64,000 bases of DNA, from NCBI GenBank assembly GCA_963772595.1, contig CAVYXZ010000012.1, positions 202,191-266,190 on the forward strand, written 5' to 3'. Position numbers and translations under genes: made by a program. A model generated the notes under the pieces. That model was not told the DNA's origin and did not search any database. It saw nothing but the letters and a program-made list of their open reading frames with translations. The stretch's first letter is position 1; each line of letters opens with the position of its first letter. Shown here one piece after another: positions 17,148 to 26,275 of the stretch. The DNA comes from CAVYXZ01 sp963772595. GTDB lineage: Bacteria > Chloroflexota > Anaerolineae > Aggregatilineales > Phototrophicaceae.

Positions 17148-17810
17148 ATGCAGTTGAGAATTGATGGTGAAGTGAAGAATTTTATCCCCATCAAGCATTT
17201 CCGGGATGCGCTGACCATACCGCGCGCTTTCGGAGTCAACATGTTCGACAAGCGTGAATGCTCCGGTCTGGGGCGTATCGACCAGGTCGGTCCTGAACTG
17301 GATGTGGTCCGGCAGGCGCTGCTGGATGCCATCCCCGGCGAGATGCCGCTGCAAGACTGGCTGGATTATCTGCCGCACCTGACCGCCTTATTCGAGAACA
17401 AACTGCATGAGATCAGCCCGGAAGTCAACCTTCGCGCCAGCGACATCGAAAACGCGGTGAGCAACTTCGAAGATGTCTGCCAGAAGCTGATCTACGCTAC
17501 CATTCAAGCACAGGCCGCCGGACGTCCCCTGCCGCGCTTCCAGAGTATCTATGAAGGCTGGCTGAGCGCTTCCACCCGCGTGACCGGCCCGGCCCACAGC
17601 TATATCCACCGGGGCGCGGTCTGGGCGGTGCAGATTGTGCGCACAGCCTACGGCAATTTCGGCCTGATCGTGTGGACCGATACCGAAACCTACTACGTCC
17701 ACGATCATGACATCTGCTGCCCGGCAGAAGGCTTCATTCACACGCTGATGAGCGATGTCGCCAGCCGCATCCTGAACTCTGCCCGGCTGGGCCTGGCTCG
17801 CACAGCCTGA
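17148..17810 (+). CDS. Conserved-looking cytosolic protein of unknown function
   Basis: 220 residues from ATG 17148, preceded by AAGAGGTGG; GTG 17139 is the alternative. No signal peptide or membrane helix. It starts 'MQLRIDGEVKNFIPIKHFRD'. A mid-region 'NLRASDIENAVSNFEDVCQK' is probably helical, and the C-terminal half is aromatic with 'SYIHRGAVWAVQIVRTAYGN' and 'TYYVHDHDICCPAEGF'. I do not recognise the family. It stands alone with its own -10 box, between dnaN and kbl. Confidence 0.7.
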   Translation: MQLRIDGEVKNFIPIKHFRDALTIPRAFGVNMFDKRECSGLGRIDQVGPELDVVRQALLDAIPGEMPLQDWLDYLPHLTALFENKLHEISPEVNLRASDIENAVSNFEDVCQKLIYATIQAQAAGRPLPRFQSIYEGWLSASTRVTGPAHSYIHRGAVWAVQIVRTAYGNFGLIVWTDTETYYVHDHDICCPAEGFIHTLMSDVASRILNSARLGLARTA

Positions 17811-17884
17811 AATCCTCTGGTCAATCGCCTGAGATCGCCTACAATTAAGGTCGATTCGAAATAAGGCGATTGGCAGAGCGGTCC

Positions 17885-19075
17885 ATGACTTACAACAGCG
17901 ACACAAAAACTGAATATCTGGCTGAGCAGCTTGAAGACCTGAAAGCGCAGGGCCTGTTCAACACCATCCGCACGATTGAAAGCCCGATGGATGGGCACAT
18001 CGTCATTGACGGCAAGCGGGTGCTGAACCTCTGCGCCAATAATTACCTGGGGCTGGCGAATCATCCACGTCTGAAAGCCGCCGCCAAAGCCGCGATTGAC
18101 CAGTATGGCATCGGGCCGGGGGCGGTGCGCACGATTGCCGGGACGATGACGCTGCATGACCAGCTTGAAGAACGGCTGGCACAGTTCAAAGGCGCGGAGG
18201 CGACAGTCACGCTGCAAAGCGGCTTCACAGCCAATCTCGCCACCATCCCGGCGCTGGTCGGGCGCGGCGACGTGATCTTCTCCGACCAGTTGAACCATGC
18301 CAGCATCATCGACGGCTGCCGTCTCAGCCGGGCGCAGATCGTGGCCTATGCGCATGGTGATGTGGATGACCTGCGGCGCAAGATCGCCGAGACGACCGAA
18401 TATGGCAGGCGCTTGATCGTCAGCGACGGTGTCTTCAGTATGGATGGCGACATCGCCCCGCTGCCAGCACTGTGCGACGTGGCGCAGGAGCATGACATTC
18501 TGCTGATGGTCGATGACGCGCACGGCGAAGGTGTCTTAGGACGCGGCGGACGCGGCATCGTCGATCATTTCGATCTGCACGGCCAGGTCGATATTGAGAT
18601 CGGCACCATGAGCAAGGCTTTCGGCGTGGTCGGCGGCATCGTGGCCGGGAAGCGCGTCATCGTAGATTGGATCAAGCAGCGTGGACGGCCCTTCCTCTTC
18701 AGCAGCGCTATGACCGTGCCGGATGTGGCAGCCTGTCTGGAAGCGGTCAACATGCTGGAAGCGAGCGACGAACTGGTGCAGCGTCTATGGCAGAACGCCG
18801 AGTTCTTCAAAACGGAGATGGCGAAGATGGGCTTCGACGTGGGCCACAGCGCCACGCCGATTGTGCCGGTGATGCTGGGCGAGGCTAAAGTCGCGCAGGA
18901 GTTCAGCCGCTCCCTGTTGCAAGAGGGCGTCTTTGCGATGGCGATTGGCTACCCGACGGTCCCGCAGGGCACGGCGCGCATCCGCGTCATGAACAGCGCC
19001 GCCCACAGCCAGAGCGATCTGGAAGACGCGCTGGTCGCTTTCCGGGCCGTCGGCCAGGATCTGGGGATCGTATAG
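17885..19075 (+). CDS. kbl: Glycine C-acetyltransferase (2-amino-3-ketobutyrate CoA ligase)
   Basis: About 396 residues from ATG 17885 (TTG 17870 is in frame). PLP enzyme of the alpha-oxoamine synthase family: 'LNLCANNYLGLANHPRLKAA', 'YGIGPGAVRTIAGTMTLHDQ', 'MVDDAHGEGVLG', and the PLP lysine in 'EIGTMSKAFGVVGG'. It cleaves 2-amino-3-ketobutyrate with CoA to glycine and acetyl-CoA. The next gene is a threonine-dehydrogenase-like SDR protein on the same strand, so the pair would turn threonine into glycine and acetyl-CoA. Intact. Confidence 0.93.
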   Translation: MTYNSDTKTEYLAEQLEDLKAQGLFNTIRTIESPMDGHIVIDGKRVLNLCANNYLGLANHPRLKAAAKAAIDQYGIGPGAVRTIAGTMTLHDQLEERLAQFKGAEATVTLQSGFTANLATIPALVGRGDVIFSDQLNHASIIDGCRLSRAQIVAYAHGDVDDLRRKIAETTEYGRRLIVSDGVFSMDGDIAPLPALCDVAQEHDILLMVDDAHGEGVLGRGGRGIVDHFDLHGQVDIEIGTMSKAFGVVGGIVAGKRVIVDWIKQRGRPFLFSSAMTVPDVAACLEAVNMLEASDELVQRLWQNAEFFKTEMAKMGFDVGHSATPIVPVMLGEAKVAQEFSRSLLQEGVFAMAIGYPTVPQGTARIRVMNSAAHSQSDLEDALVAFRAVGQDLGIV

Positions 19076-19104
19076 TGCCTCAAGATGTCGTACTGATGGT
19101 AGGG

Positions 19105-19187
19105 AAGTGCTGAGTGCCTCCCGCGGGCGAACACACGTGCGCTCCTGCGCTTACTCGGTCACTCGGCACTCATTGCTCAGCACTCTT
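19105..19187 (+). repeat. Palindromic intergenic element between kbl and the dehydrogenase
   Basis: AAGTGCTGAGTGCC (19105-19118) and its inverted counterpart GGCACTCATTGCTCAGCACT end the spacer, about 80 bases apart. Related words AAGTGCTGAGCAACGAGTGC recur at 20258-20277 after the next gene. It looks like a small dispersed palindromic repeat, not a terminator, since no T-tract follows. Confidence 0.55.
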
Positions 19188-19213
19188 AGAGAATATAAGG
19201 AACGATACGCTCT

Positions 19214-20254
19214 ATGTTTGCACGCACACGCAATCCGCTGCGCGAAAAGATCATCTTAATTACCGGGGCCAACGGCGAGGTCGGGCACGGCCTCATCCGC
19301 CAGTTGAACGACATGCAGGACAAGGCCGAGATCGTCACGCTCGATCTGCGCGGCCTGGACAAGTCGATGCTGCACATGGTCAATCGCGCCATTACCGGTG
19401 ACATTCTCGATACCGAACTCATCAGCCTGCTGCTCAATGAGTACGAGATCGACATCATTGTGCATCTGGCGGCGCTGCTCTCGACGCATTCGGAGTTCAA
19501 CCCGGAGGCGGCGCACCGGGTCAACGTACAGGGGACGATCAACCTGCTCAAGCTGGCGATTGAACAGGGGCGCTCGCGTGGGCAGCCGGTGAAGTTCATC
19601 TATCCCAGTTCGATTGCCGTCTACGGTCTGCCGGATGTCGAGATGAAGAACGCGGCGGGCGCGGTGGATGAGCATCAGTATCTCTACCCGACCACCATGT
19701 ACGGCTGCAACAAGCTCTACTGCGAGCATCTGGGACGCTACTACGCTGAATACTATCAGCAGTTATCGGCAGCGCGCTCGATTGGCGTGGATTTCCGCTG
19801 TGTGCGCTTCCCCGGCCTCATCAGCGCGCAGACTCTGCCGACCGGCGGCACCAGCGATTTCGCGCCGGAGATGCTGCACGCGGCGGCGAAGGGCAAGAGC
19901 TACGACTGCTTCGTGCGCGAGGACGTGCGCATTCCCTTTATGGTCATGCCGGATGCAATCAAGGCGCTGATGACGCTGACCGATGCCCCGCGTGAGGCGC
20001 TGCGCCATTACGTCTACAACGTCAGCAGCTTCAGCCTCTCTGCCGGGGATGTGGCCGCACGCACCCGCGCGCACTTCCCGCAGGCCGAGATCAGCTTCGT
20101 GCCGGATCCGGCGCGGCAGGGGATTGTCGATACCTGGCCGGTGGACGTGGACGATTCGGCAGCGCGCGCGGAATGGGGCTGGCAGCCGGATTACGACCTC
20201 GACCGGGCCTTTGACGAGTATCTGATCCCGCGCATCAGCGAGCAGTATCGCTAA
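19214..20254 (+). CDS. NAD-dependent epimerase-type L-threonine 3-dehydrogenase
   Basis: 346 residues, intact. Rossmann motif 'IILITGANGEVGHGLIRQL', SDR catalytic 'YPSSIAVYG' and 'YPTTMYGCNKLYCEHLGRYY' (Tyr-x-x-x-Lys), 'DFRCVRFPGLISAQTLPTGG' and 'VREDVRIPFMVMPDAIKALM'. These match the GalE-like threonine dehydrogenase group that oxidises L-threonine to 2-amino-3-ketobutyrate. Position right after kbl supports that role. The 138-base spacer holds a palindromic repeat, so transcriptional coupling is uncertain. A different sugar epimerase is the alternative. Confidence 0.85.
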   Translation: MFARTRNPLREKIILITGANGEVGHGLIRQLNDMQDKAEIVTLDLRGLDKSMLHMVNRAITGDILDTELISLLLNEYEIDIIVHLAALLSTHSEFNPEAAHRVNVQGTINLLKLAIEQGRSRGQPVKFIYPSSIAVYGLPDVEMKNAAGAVDEHQYLYPTTMYGCNKLYCEHLGRYYAEYYQQLSAARSIGVDFRCVRFPGLISAQTLPTGGTSDFAPEMLHAAAKGKSYDCFVREDVRIPFMVMPDAIKALMTLTDAPREALRHYVYNVSSFSLSAGDVAARTRAHFPQAEISFVPDPARQGIVDTWPVDVDDSAARAEWGWQPDYDLDRAFDEYLIPRISEQYR

Positions 20255-20310
20255 GAGAAGTGCTGAGCAACGAGTGCTGAGTCAAATTCAGGTCAGTGAT
20301 CGCGCGGGGT

Positions 20311-20366
20311 TGTAGGGGGGACCCACGTGTCCTCCCGCCGGGCGAAGACATCGCTTCGCCCCTACA
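20311..20366 (+). repeat. GTAGGGG-type palindromic element
   Basis: TGTAGGGG (20311-20318) and CCCCTACA (20359-20366) close a 56-base stem-loop whose inner part GGGCGAAG...CTTCGCCC also pairs. Related pieces are at 21210-21226, 40243-40318 and 53863-53890. It fills the gap after the dehydrogenase together with the GTGCTGAG words. Confidence 0.6.
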
Positions 20367-20390
20367 GCCTTGCTTTGTTCGGCAGCAGCC

Positions 20391-21150
20391 TCAGCAGCCG
20401 TGATCGTCTACGACGACGGTCAGGCCGCCATCCAATACGGTCAGGTGGCCGCCGTAGAGCGATTCGAGGATCTGGCGAGTATAAACTTCATTCGGTGGGC
20501 CATCGGCGACCAGCCGCTGATGCACGGCCAGCACACGGTCGAAGCGCTGGAAGGCCAGGTTGAGGTCGTGCGTGCTGAGCAGAATGCTGAGTCCGTCCTG
20601 GTGCAATGAGTCCAGACACGGCCATGATGCCATCTTGTGCGCTGGCATCCACGCCACTGAAGGGTTCGTCGAGGATCAGCAGTTGAGCCTCCTGGGCCAG
20701 GGCGCGGGCGATGAACAGCCGCCGCTTTTGCCCGCCGCTCAGGCTGCCGACCGGGCGCTCGGCCAGGTCACTCAGGCCGACGCGAGCAATGGCCTCATCC
20801 ACCACCCGCCACTGCGCCGCCCCCGGCCAGCGCAGCCAACCGATCAACTGGGTGCGGCCCATCATCACCGCATCGCGCAGGGTGACCGGAAAATCCCAGT
20901 TGAGCGTGTCCTGCTGCGGCACATAGCCCAGCGGGCAGCAGGCGACAACCTCGCCCGTGTGCGGCAGCAGGCCCATCAGCGCCTTCATCAGCGAGGACTT
21001 GCCTGCGCCGTTGGGGCCGATCACCGCCAGCATCTCCCCGCTACGGACCTCGAAGCTGACGTTTTCCACGCCAACAATGCCATCATAGCGCACACTCACG
21101 TCGCGGACGGTCAGAAGCGGCTCCTGGGTTTCGGCTTGCCGATTGTTCAT
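20391..21150 (-). CDS. ABC transporter ATP-binding protein, zinc/manganese-uptake type
   Basis: About 250 residues after removing one base near 20615. Walker A 'GPNGAGKSSLMKAL', Q-loop 'GYVPQQDTLNWDFPVTLRD', signature 'SLSGGQKRRLFIARAL', Walker B 'LLILDEPFSG' and H-loop 'SILLSTHDLNLAF'. The QxDTLNWDFP stretch is typical of ZnuC/MntB/TroB ATPases that power metal uptake with a membrane permease and a binding protein. Neither partner is present on either side; downstream is only a repeat. A -10 (TATAAT, minus, 21188-21183) lies 33 bases before the ATG. Confidence 0.85.
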
Positions 21151-21375
21151 AGCTTATCTGACCTCCAGGGTTCCGGTGAAGGTATTATACGCTCCGGCGT
21201 CGGGCGTTCAAGCCTGTGCCCCTACAGGAATCGACCATGATAGCTGGTCAGCAATGATGTCGATCAATGCAGGGTTAAATAAACTTGCTCCGCCCGTATC
21301 TCTGGGGCGGAATGGCCCACATTCTCACAGCCGTGTCCTTAAGCGGAGCGTGCGACCTGAAAACCATTTTGTTCC

Positions 21376-21981
21376 CTACTCGCCACTGCGCATATCCTTC
21401 AGCAAATCAGGCCGATACACGATCTCTGAAAAGATGGCCTTGCAGCCTTCTCCCGTAGGCGACTGTGTCTCAAAACCGATGCGCAGCTTGTCCACCTGGC
21501 CCAGTGAAAAGAAACGCACCATATGCCAGTACTTGCCGTCCAGCGAGTAATGGAAGCCAAACGCCTCGCCCATCCGCGCCACGCGCAGGTAGACTGTGTT
21601 TCCAGCGATGCTCGTCGAATTGCAGTCGTCTGAGCGCCCGCGTGTCACCACCGACACGATCATCGGCTGCTGCTGGGGGGAATATTCGAAGCACAGTTTG
21701 GCCCACAGATCGTCACGCTCGTAGACCATGAGCACGCCCGCGTCAAAGGTCGCAACGAAATTGACGGTCACACGGGCGCTCAGCAGAAAATTCGCATCGG
21801 GCGGCGTAAACAGCGCAGCCGGGGCATTGCTCGATACCTCATCGCCGGATGGTCTGATAAACCAGTCGCTTTTCACGCCCGCTGTAATACTCAGACTGTT
21901 GTCTGGCTCAACGTTCCAGTCTACAGGATCGTTTTTCCATTGCAGATCGCTGGGGATAGAGGGCAAGGTCAGGGTAGTCAT
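21376..21981 (-). CDS. DUF1349-type concanavalin-like protein
   Basis: 201 residues, intact. 'DLQWKNDPVDWNVEPDNSLS', 'ADGxxxDWFIRPSG'-like segment, 'DAGVLMVYERDDLWAKLCFE', 'VVTRGRSDDCNS', 'YWHMVRFFSLGQVDKLRIGF' and 'SPTGEGCKAIFSEI' match the DUF1349 beta-sandwich family (regulation of enolase-like). No signal peptide, so probably cytosolic. Function is unknown; the fold suggests carbohydrate or glycan contact. Monocistronic. Confidence 0.85.
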   Translation of the reverse strand: MTTLTLPSIPSDLQWKNDPVDWNVEPDNSLSITAGVKSDWFIRPSGDEVSSNAPAALFTPPDANFLLSARVTVNFVATFDAGVLMVYERDDLWAKLCFEYSPQQQPMIVSVVTRGRSDDCNSTSIAGNTVYLRVARMGEAFGFHYSLDGKYWHMVRFFSLGQVDKLRIGFETQSPTGEGCKAIFSEIVYRPDLLKDMRSGE

Positions 21982-22094
21982 TGATATTCTTCCTGTGCAA
22001 ACCTATATTCGGCGAAATAAGAACATGGAGGACTATATCACATTCGTGACGGCGAGTTCTATAGCTCTCGCTTTGGACCCCCACTGACTGGTGG

Positions 22095-22124
22095 TTGATC
22101 GAGAATCGCCTTCTATGCTATAAT
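22095..22124 (+). promoter_or_regulatory. Promoter upstream of a micro-ORF and leuS
   Basis: TTGATC at 22095-22100 and TATAAT at 22119-22124 with an 18-base spacer. It points toward leuS, whose ATG is about 190 bases further. No T-box features (such as the conserved T-box antiterminator sequence) are visible in the leader. Confidence 0.6.
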
Positions 22125-22153
22125 GCCGCCTATCCGAGACAGGAGTACATCAC

Positions 22154-22207
22154 ATGACCAACACCAATACACCGGGCATCGAGGTGGCCCGCTCTTCTCT
22201 TATGTAG
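22154..22207 (+). CDS. Possible 17-codon leader peptide or gene remnant before leuS
   Basis: ATG 22154 follows CAGGAG at a good distance and encodes 'MTNTNTPGIEVARSSLM', ending at TAG 22207. It has one Leu codon, so a classical leucine attenuator peptide is unlikely. It could be the start of a gene cut short by a frame error or a remnant; the 112 bases after it contain no further recognisable coding sequence. Confidence 0.25.
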   Translation: MTNTNTPGIEVARSSLM

Positions 22208-22319
22208 CCCCCCATGGCCGTCGTGGGCCGCCTGTCTGCGCATTATCCCCTTGCAAACATGATACAATGCCAACCTTTGCCTTCAGCCCTGTGGATGCTG
22301 TGTGGAGAATGCACGCCTG

Positions 22320-25114
22320 ATGACCGACCAATATAATCCTAAAGCCATTGAATCCCGCTGGCAGGACCAGTGGGATAAAGACCAACTGTACCATGCCGAA
22401 GTGGACTGGGATAAACCCAAGCACTACGCCGTGACGATGCTGCCCTACCCCAGCGGCGACCTGCACATCGGCCACTGGTTTGCCATGACGCCCAGCGATG
22501 CCCGCGCGCGCTTCAAGCGGATGCAGGGCTTTAACGTGTTGTTCCCGATGGGCTTCGACGCCTTCGGCCTGCCCGCCGAGAACGCCGCCGTCCAGCGCAA
22601 CATTCACCCGGCCAAGTGGACTTACGCCAACATCGAGCGGATGCGCAAGCAGATGCGCAGCATGGGCGCGATGTTCGATTGGCAGCGCGAGACCGTCAGC
22701 TGCGACCCGAAATACTACAAATGGACCGAGTGGTTCTTCAAGCTGTTCTACGAGAACGACCTGGCCTATCGCGGCGAGGCCCTGGTGAACTGGTCGCCGA
22801 CGCTGCAAACCGTGCTGGCGAACGAGCAGGTCATCGACGGCAAGGACGAACGCACCGGTCAGCCCGTCGTGCAGAAGCTGATGACCCAATGGTTCTTCCG
22901 CTACAAGGCCTATGCCGACGAAATGCTGGATTTCAGCGCCATCGACTGGCCGGAGCCGATCAAGATCATGCAGACCAACTGGATTGGCCGCAGCGAAGGC
23001 GCGCACGTCACCTTCAAGACAGAAGTAGGCGATCACCCGATCCTGATCTACACCACCCGGCCCGATACGCTGTGGGGCGCGACCTTCATGGTGCTGGCCC
23101 CGGAACATCCGCTGGTGCAGCAGATCACGACCGACGCGCAGCGCGCGGCGGTGCAGGCCTATGTCGAGCAAACCGCTGCCGCCACCGAGATCGAGCGCAC
23201 ATCAGAGGAGCGCGAGAAAACCGGCGTCTTCACCGGGGCCTATGCCATCAACCCGGTTAACGACGAGCGCGTCCCCATCTGGATTGCCGATTACGTCATG
23301 CTGAGCTACGGCAGCGGCGCGATCATGGCCGTGCCCGCGCACGACGAGCGTGACTTCGCCTTCGCCCGCAAGTTCGGCCTGGGAATATCGCGCCGTGATT
23401 CAGCCGGACGAGGGCGAGACGCTGGACGGCGGCGACGATGGCCGAAGCCTACGTTGGCCCCGGCAAGATGGTCAACAGCGATATGTTCAACGGGACCTAT
23501 CTCCGACGACCAGAAAGGCCGCAAGAACGCGGCCATCAACGCTGTGATCGATTGGCTGGAATGGAAGGCATCGGCAAAGAGGCTGTCAACTACCGCCTGC
23601 GCGACTGGTTGATCAGCCGCCAGCGCTACTGGGGCTGCCCGATCCCGATCATCTACCGCCAGGATGGCACGATGGAAACGGTGCCGGATGAGGACCTGCC
23701 GGTGCTGCTGCCGGAGGATGTCGAGTTTCCGCCGACCGGGCGCAGCCCGCTGTTCACCTACGAACCTTTCCTGAAGACGGTCGATTCCGACGGCAACCCG
23801 GCCCGGCGCGAGACCGATACGATGGACACCTTCATGTGTTCGTCCTGGTACTGGTATCGCTATCTGAGTCCCGGCTACGACAAAGGCCCTTTCGATCCCG
23901 AAGATGCGGCTTACTGGCTGCCGGTGGACACCTATACAGGCGGCGCGGAACACGCCGTCATGCACCTGCTGTATTCGCGCTGGTTCAACAAGGCCATGCG
24001 CGATAGCGGCGTCTTTGACGAGACGGCCAAAATCGCGGCGGCGCACGGGCGCGATGTCGAGACCATGTTTGACGAGCCGATGCTGCAACTGCGCAATCAG
24101 GGCCAGGTGCTGGGCGCGGAACGCATGGGCGACATCATCATGGCGACCGGGCGCTTCGAAGGCGACAAGCTGTTCGCCGATCATGTCGAGGTCATCGCCA
24201 ATCCGGCGGCGGTCCCGGCGGGTTTCGATGGTGTGGTCGGGGAGATCATGCGGCGCACCGAGAACATCCTGCAGGTCATGATGGCCGGGGTCAACCGCGT
24301 GGTCGAGGTCCTGCCAGACGCGACCGTCGAGGTTCCTGACATTCCGGGCACGAACAACGTCAACCAGTTGAAGCAGCACCTGGAAATGCAGCGCATGTCC
24401 AAGAGCAAGGGCAACGTGGTCAACCCGGACGAACTGGTCGATCAGTTCGGCGCGGATACGGTGCGCGCCTACCTGATGTTCGGCTTCGACTGGATCAAGG
24501 GCGGTCCCTGGGACCCGGATGGCATCAAAGGACCGCAGCGTTGGATTCACGATGTCTGGGACATGGTCACGGCGGGCGCGCCCAACGACGGCGCAGGCGA
24601 TCCGGCGGTCAACCGCGATGTCGAGCGCAAGCTGCATCAGGCCATCGCGGGCGTCAGCGACAGTTTCGAGCGCTTCAGCTTTAACACGGCGGTCTCGTCG
24701 CTGATGACGCTGCGCAACCAGATGCAGACCTTCATCAAGGCGGGCACGCTGGGCAAAGCGGCCTGGGACGAGGCCATGAACGTCATGCTGCGCCTGATGG
24801 CCCCGATCACGCCGCACATCGCCGAGGAGTTGTGGGTGAATGTGCTGGGCCAACCCTACAGCATCCACCAGCAGGCCTGGCCGGAGTATGACGCCGAGAA
24901 GGCTAAAGAGGATACCGTCGCGCTGGTGGTCATGGTGAACGGCAAGCCGCGCGGCGACATGCAGGTTGCCCCGGACATCGCCGAGGCCGAGGCGACGGAG
25001 CTGGCGCTGGCGAGTGATGCCGCTCAGCGCTACCTGGATGGCAAGACGCCGAAGAAGGTCATCTTCATCGCCGGACGCGGCGGTCAGGACCCGAAGGTGA
25101 ATATCGTGCTATAG
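22320..25114 (+). CDS. leuS: Leucyl-tRNA synthetase, frame broken in one 180-base stretch
   Basis: Class I synthetase of about 930 residues. Signature 1 'HIGH' in 'YPSGDLHIGHWFAMTPSD', editing-domain 'IYTTRPDTLWGATFM', 'YRLRDWLISRQRYWGCPIPI', 'MDTFMCSSWYWYRY', a leucine-specific insertion, then 'RMSKSKGNVVNPDELVDQFG' (KMSKS loop). The frame changes near 23383, 23435, 23503 and 23563; the first three are one-base insertions. The rest is colinear. The zinc-type cysteines seen in many LeuRS after 'ANEQVIDG' are replaced by 'KDERTGQP'. ATG 22320 is chosen for the 'MTDQYNPKAIE' start. Confidence 0.95.
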
Positions 25115-25139
25115 TCGGATGTCGCAAGTCGATAGTCAA

Positions 25140-25167
25140 GGGCGTGGCGGGATGCTGCGCCCTTTTT
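25140..25167 (+). terminator. Rho-independent terminator after leuS
   Basis: GGGCG...CGCCC hairpin followed by TTTTT, starting 25 bases past the leuS stop. The same structure recurs at 26187 as part of a tandem duplication. Confidence 0.75.
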
Positions 25168-25229
25168 GCTTTATCGGACAGCTTGCCATCACAATAGGTA
25201 TAGTGCTGCCGACATGAGGATGACCCTCT

Positions 25230-26156
25230 ATGAAGAATCGCCTGCTATGCGCCCTCTTGATAATGCTGCTGCTGACATCGACCGGCATTGTGTTCGGCCA
25301 GGATACTGACGACAGCGCGGCGCGTGCCATCGTCCAGCAGGCCATTGACCGCCTGGAAGATGGCTACCGATTCAGCACGGAGCATATCACTGTCCTGCGT
25401 TACCTGGGCGAGAATCCAGTCATGAATGGATACTACAGCGAGCAGCACATCGAGGGGCAGATTGCGGCGAATGGGGATTACGATGCCCATATCGCCCAAA
25501 AGCTAGGTGCGACTGCGGAATCAACGATAGATATTCCGCAGTTTATCTCGGATGTGCTGTCGTATGATGGGGCCGAATACATCAATGTGCTGACTGCGGG
25601 AACTGCCTATGAAGCAAGTCTCCCTGATGTCGAATCCGGCTGGCACAACCGGGATGACCTGCTAAGTGCCCTGGGCGATTCTCTGGAAAAGAAAGTGGTG
25701 GATTATTCTACGACCTTCGAGCGATTAAAAGACATCCCCGATGTCGATAAGGTCTTATCCGTCTTAGAACAGGAACCAGAGACGATTGACGCCGTGGATT
25801 TGCGCGTTTTCGTGTTCACGATAGATCCTCTGGCAGTGCTTGACTTTCAGTCCGATGTCATCGAGATTGAACCGACGTGCAGCAATTTATGGAAGAAACA
25901 GCGTGAACGTCTGTAGCAGAAAGGTGAGCTCCACTACGTCTGAGCTATACATTCTGGATTGGCCAACGGCAGATGGCTTCCTCTACAGGTCTCGAATGGA
26001 ATGGGCGCTATCACTGGTCCTTTCCGTTGAAGGACGCTCAGGAGTGCTTTATGAAGCGGACATCTCATACAAACGACCCGGCAGCGTATTTGGGATCACG
26101 GCAAGGTGGGTAAAATCGACGTACCGGATGAGGTCGCGGCGTTAGTCAAGCAATAG
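25230..26156 (+). CDS. Secreted protein, tandem copy A, degenerate 3' end
   Basis: Signal peptide 'MKNRLLCALLIMLLLTSTGI', cleavage near FG-Q. The mature part begins 'DTDDSAARAIVQQAIDRLED'. The open frame stops at 25916, but comparison with copy B shows homology continuing in shifted frames ('LSYTFWIG', 'RIWDHGKVGKIDVPDEVAAL') to 26156. The C-terminal third is therefore broken. I do not recognise the family; the layout (helix then alternating strands, 'EGQIAANGDYDAHI') is reminiscent of LppX/LolA-like lipid-binding lipoproteins, but there is no lipobox Cys. Copy B follows directly. Confidence 0.65.
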
Positions 26157-26186
26157 CGGCTATTTCAGGTAGTAATTGAAGCACGA

Positions 26187-26215
26187 GGGCGTGGCGAGAT
26201 GCTGCGCCCTTTTTG
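26187..26215 (+). terminator. Duplicated terminator between the tandem copies
   Basis: Same GGGCG...CGCCC-TTTTT hairpin as at 25140, and the following 60 bases up to the ATG are nearly identical to those before copy A. Terminator, leader and gene were therefore duplicated as one unit. Confidence 0.75.
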
Positions 26216-26275
26216 CTTTATCGGACAGCTTGCGATCACAATAGGTATATCGCTGCCGACATGAGGATGACCCCT

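Noticed and set aside
22095..22320. T-box or leucine attenuator before leuS
   Set aside because: No T-box antiterminator consensus, no Leu-rich leader peptide (only one Leu codon) and no terminator hairpin before the ATG.
23306..24868. 520-codon open frame on the minus strand
   Set aside because: It is the antisense shadow of leuS in high-GC DNA; the plus strand carries clear synthetase motifs throughout.
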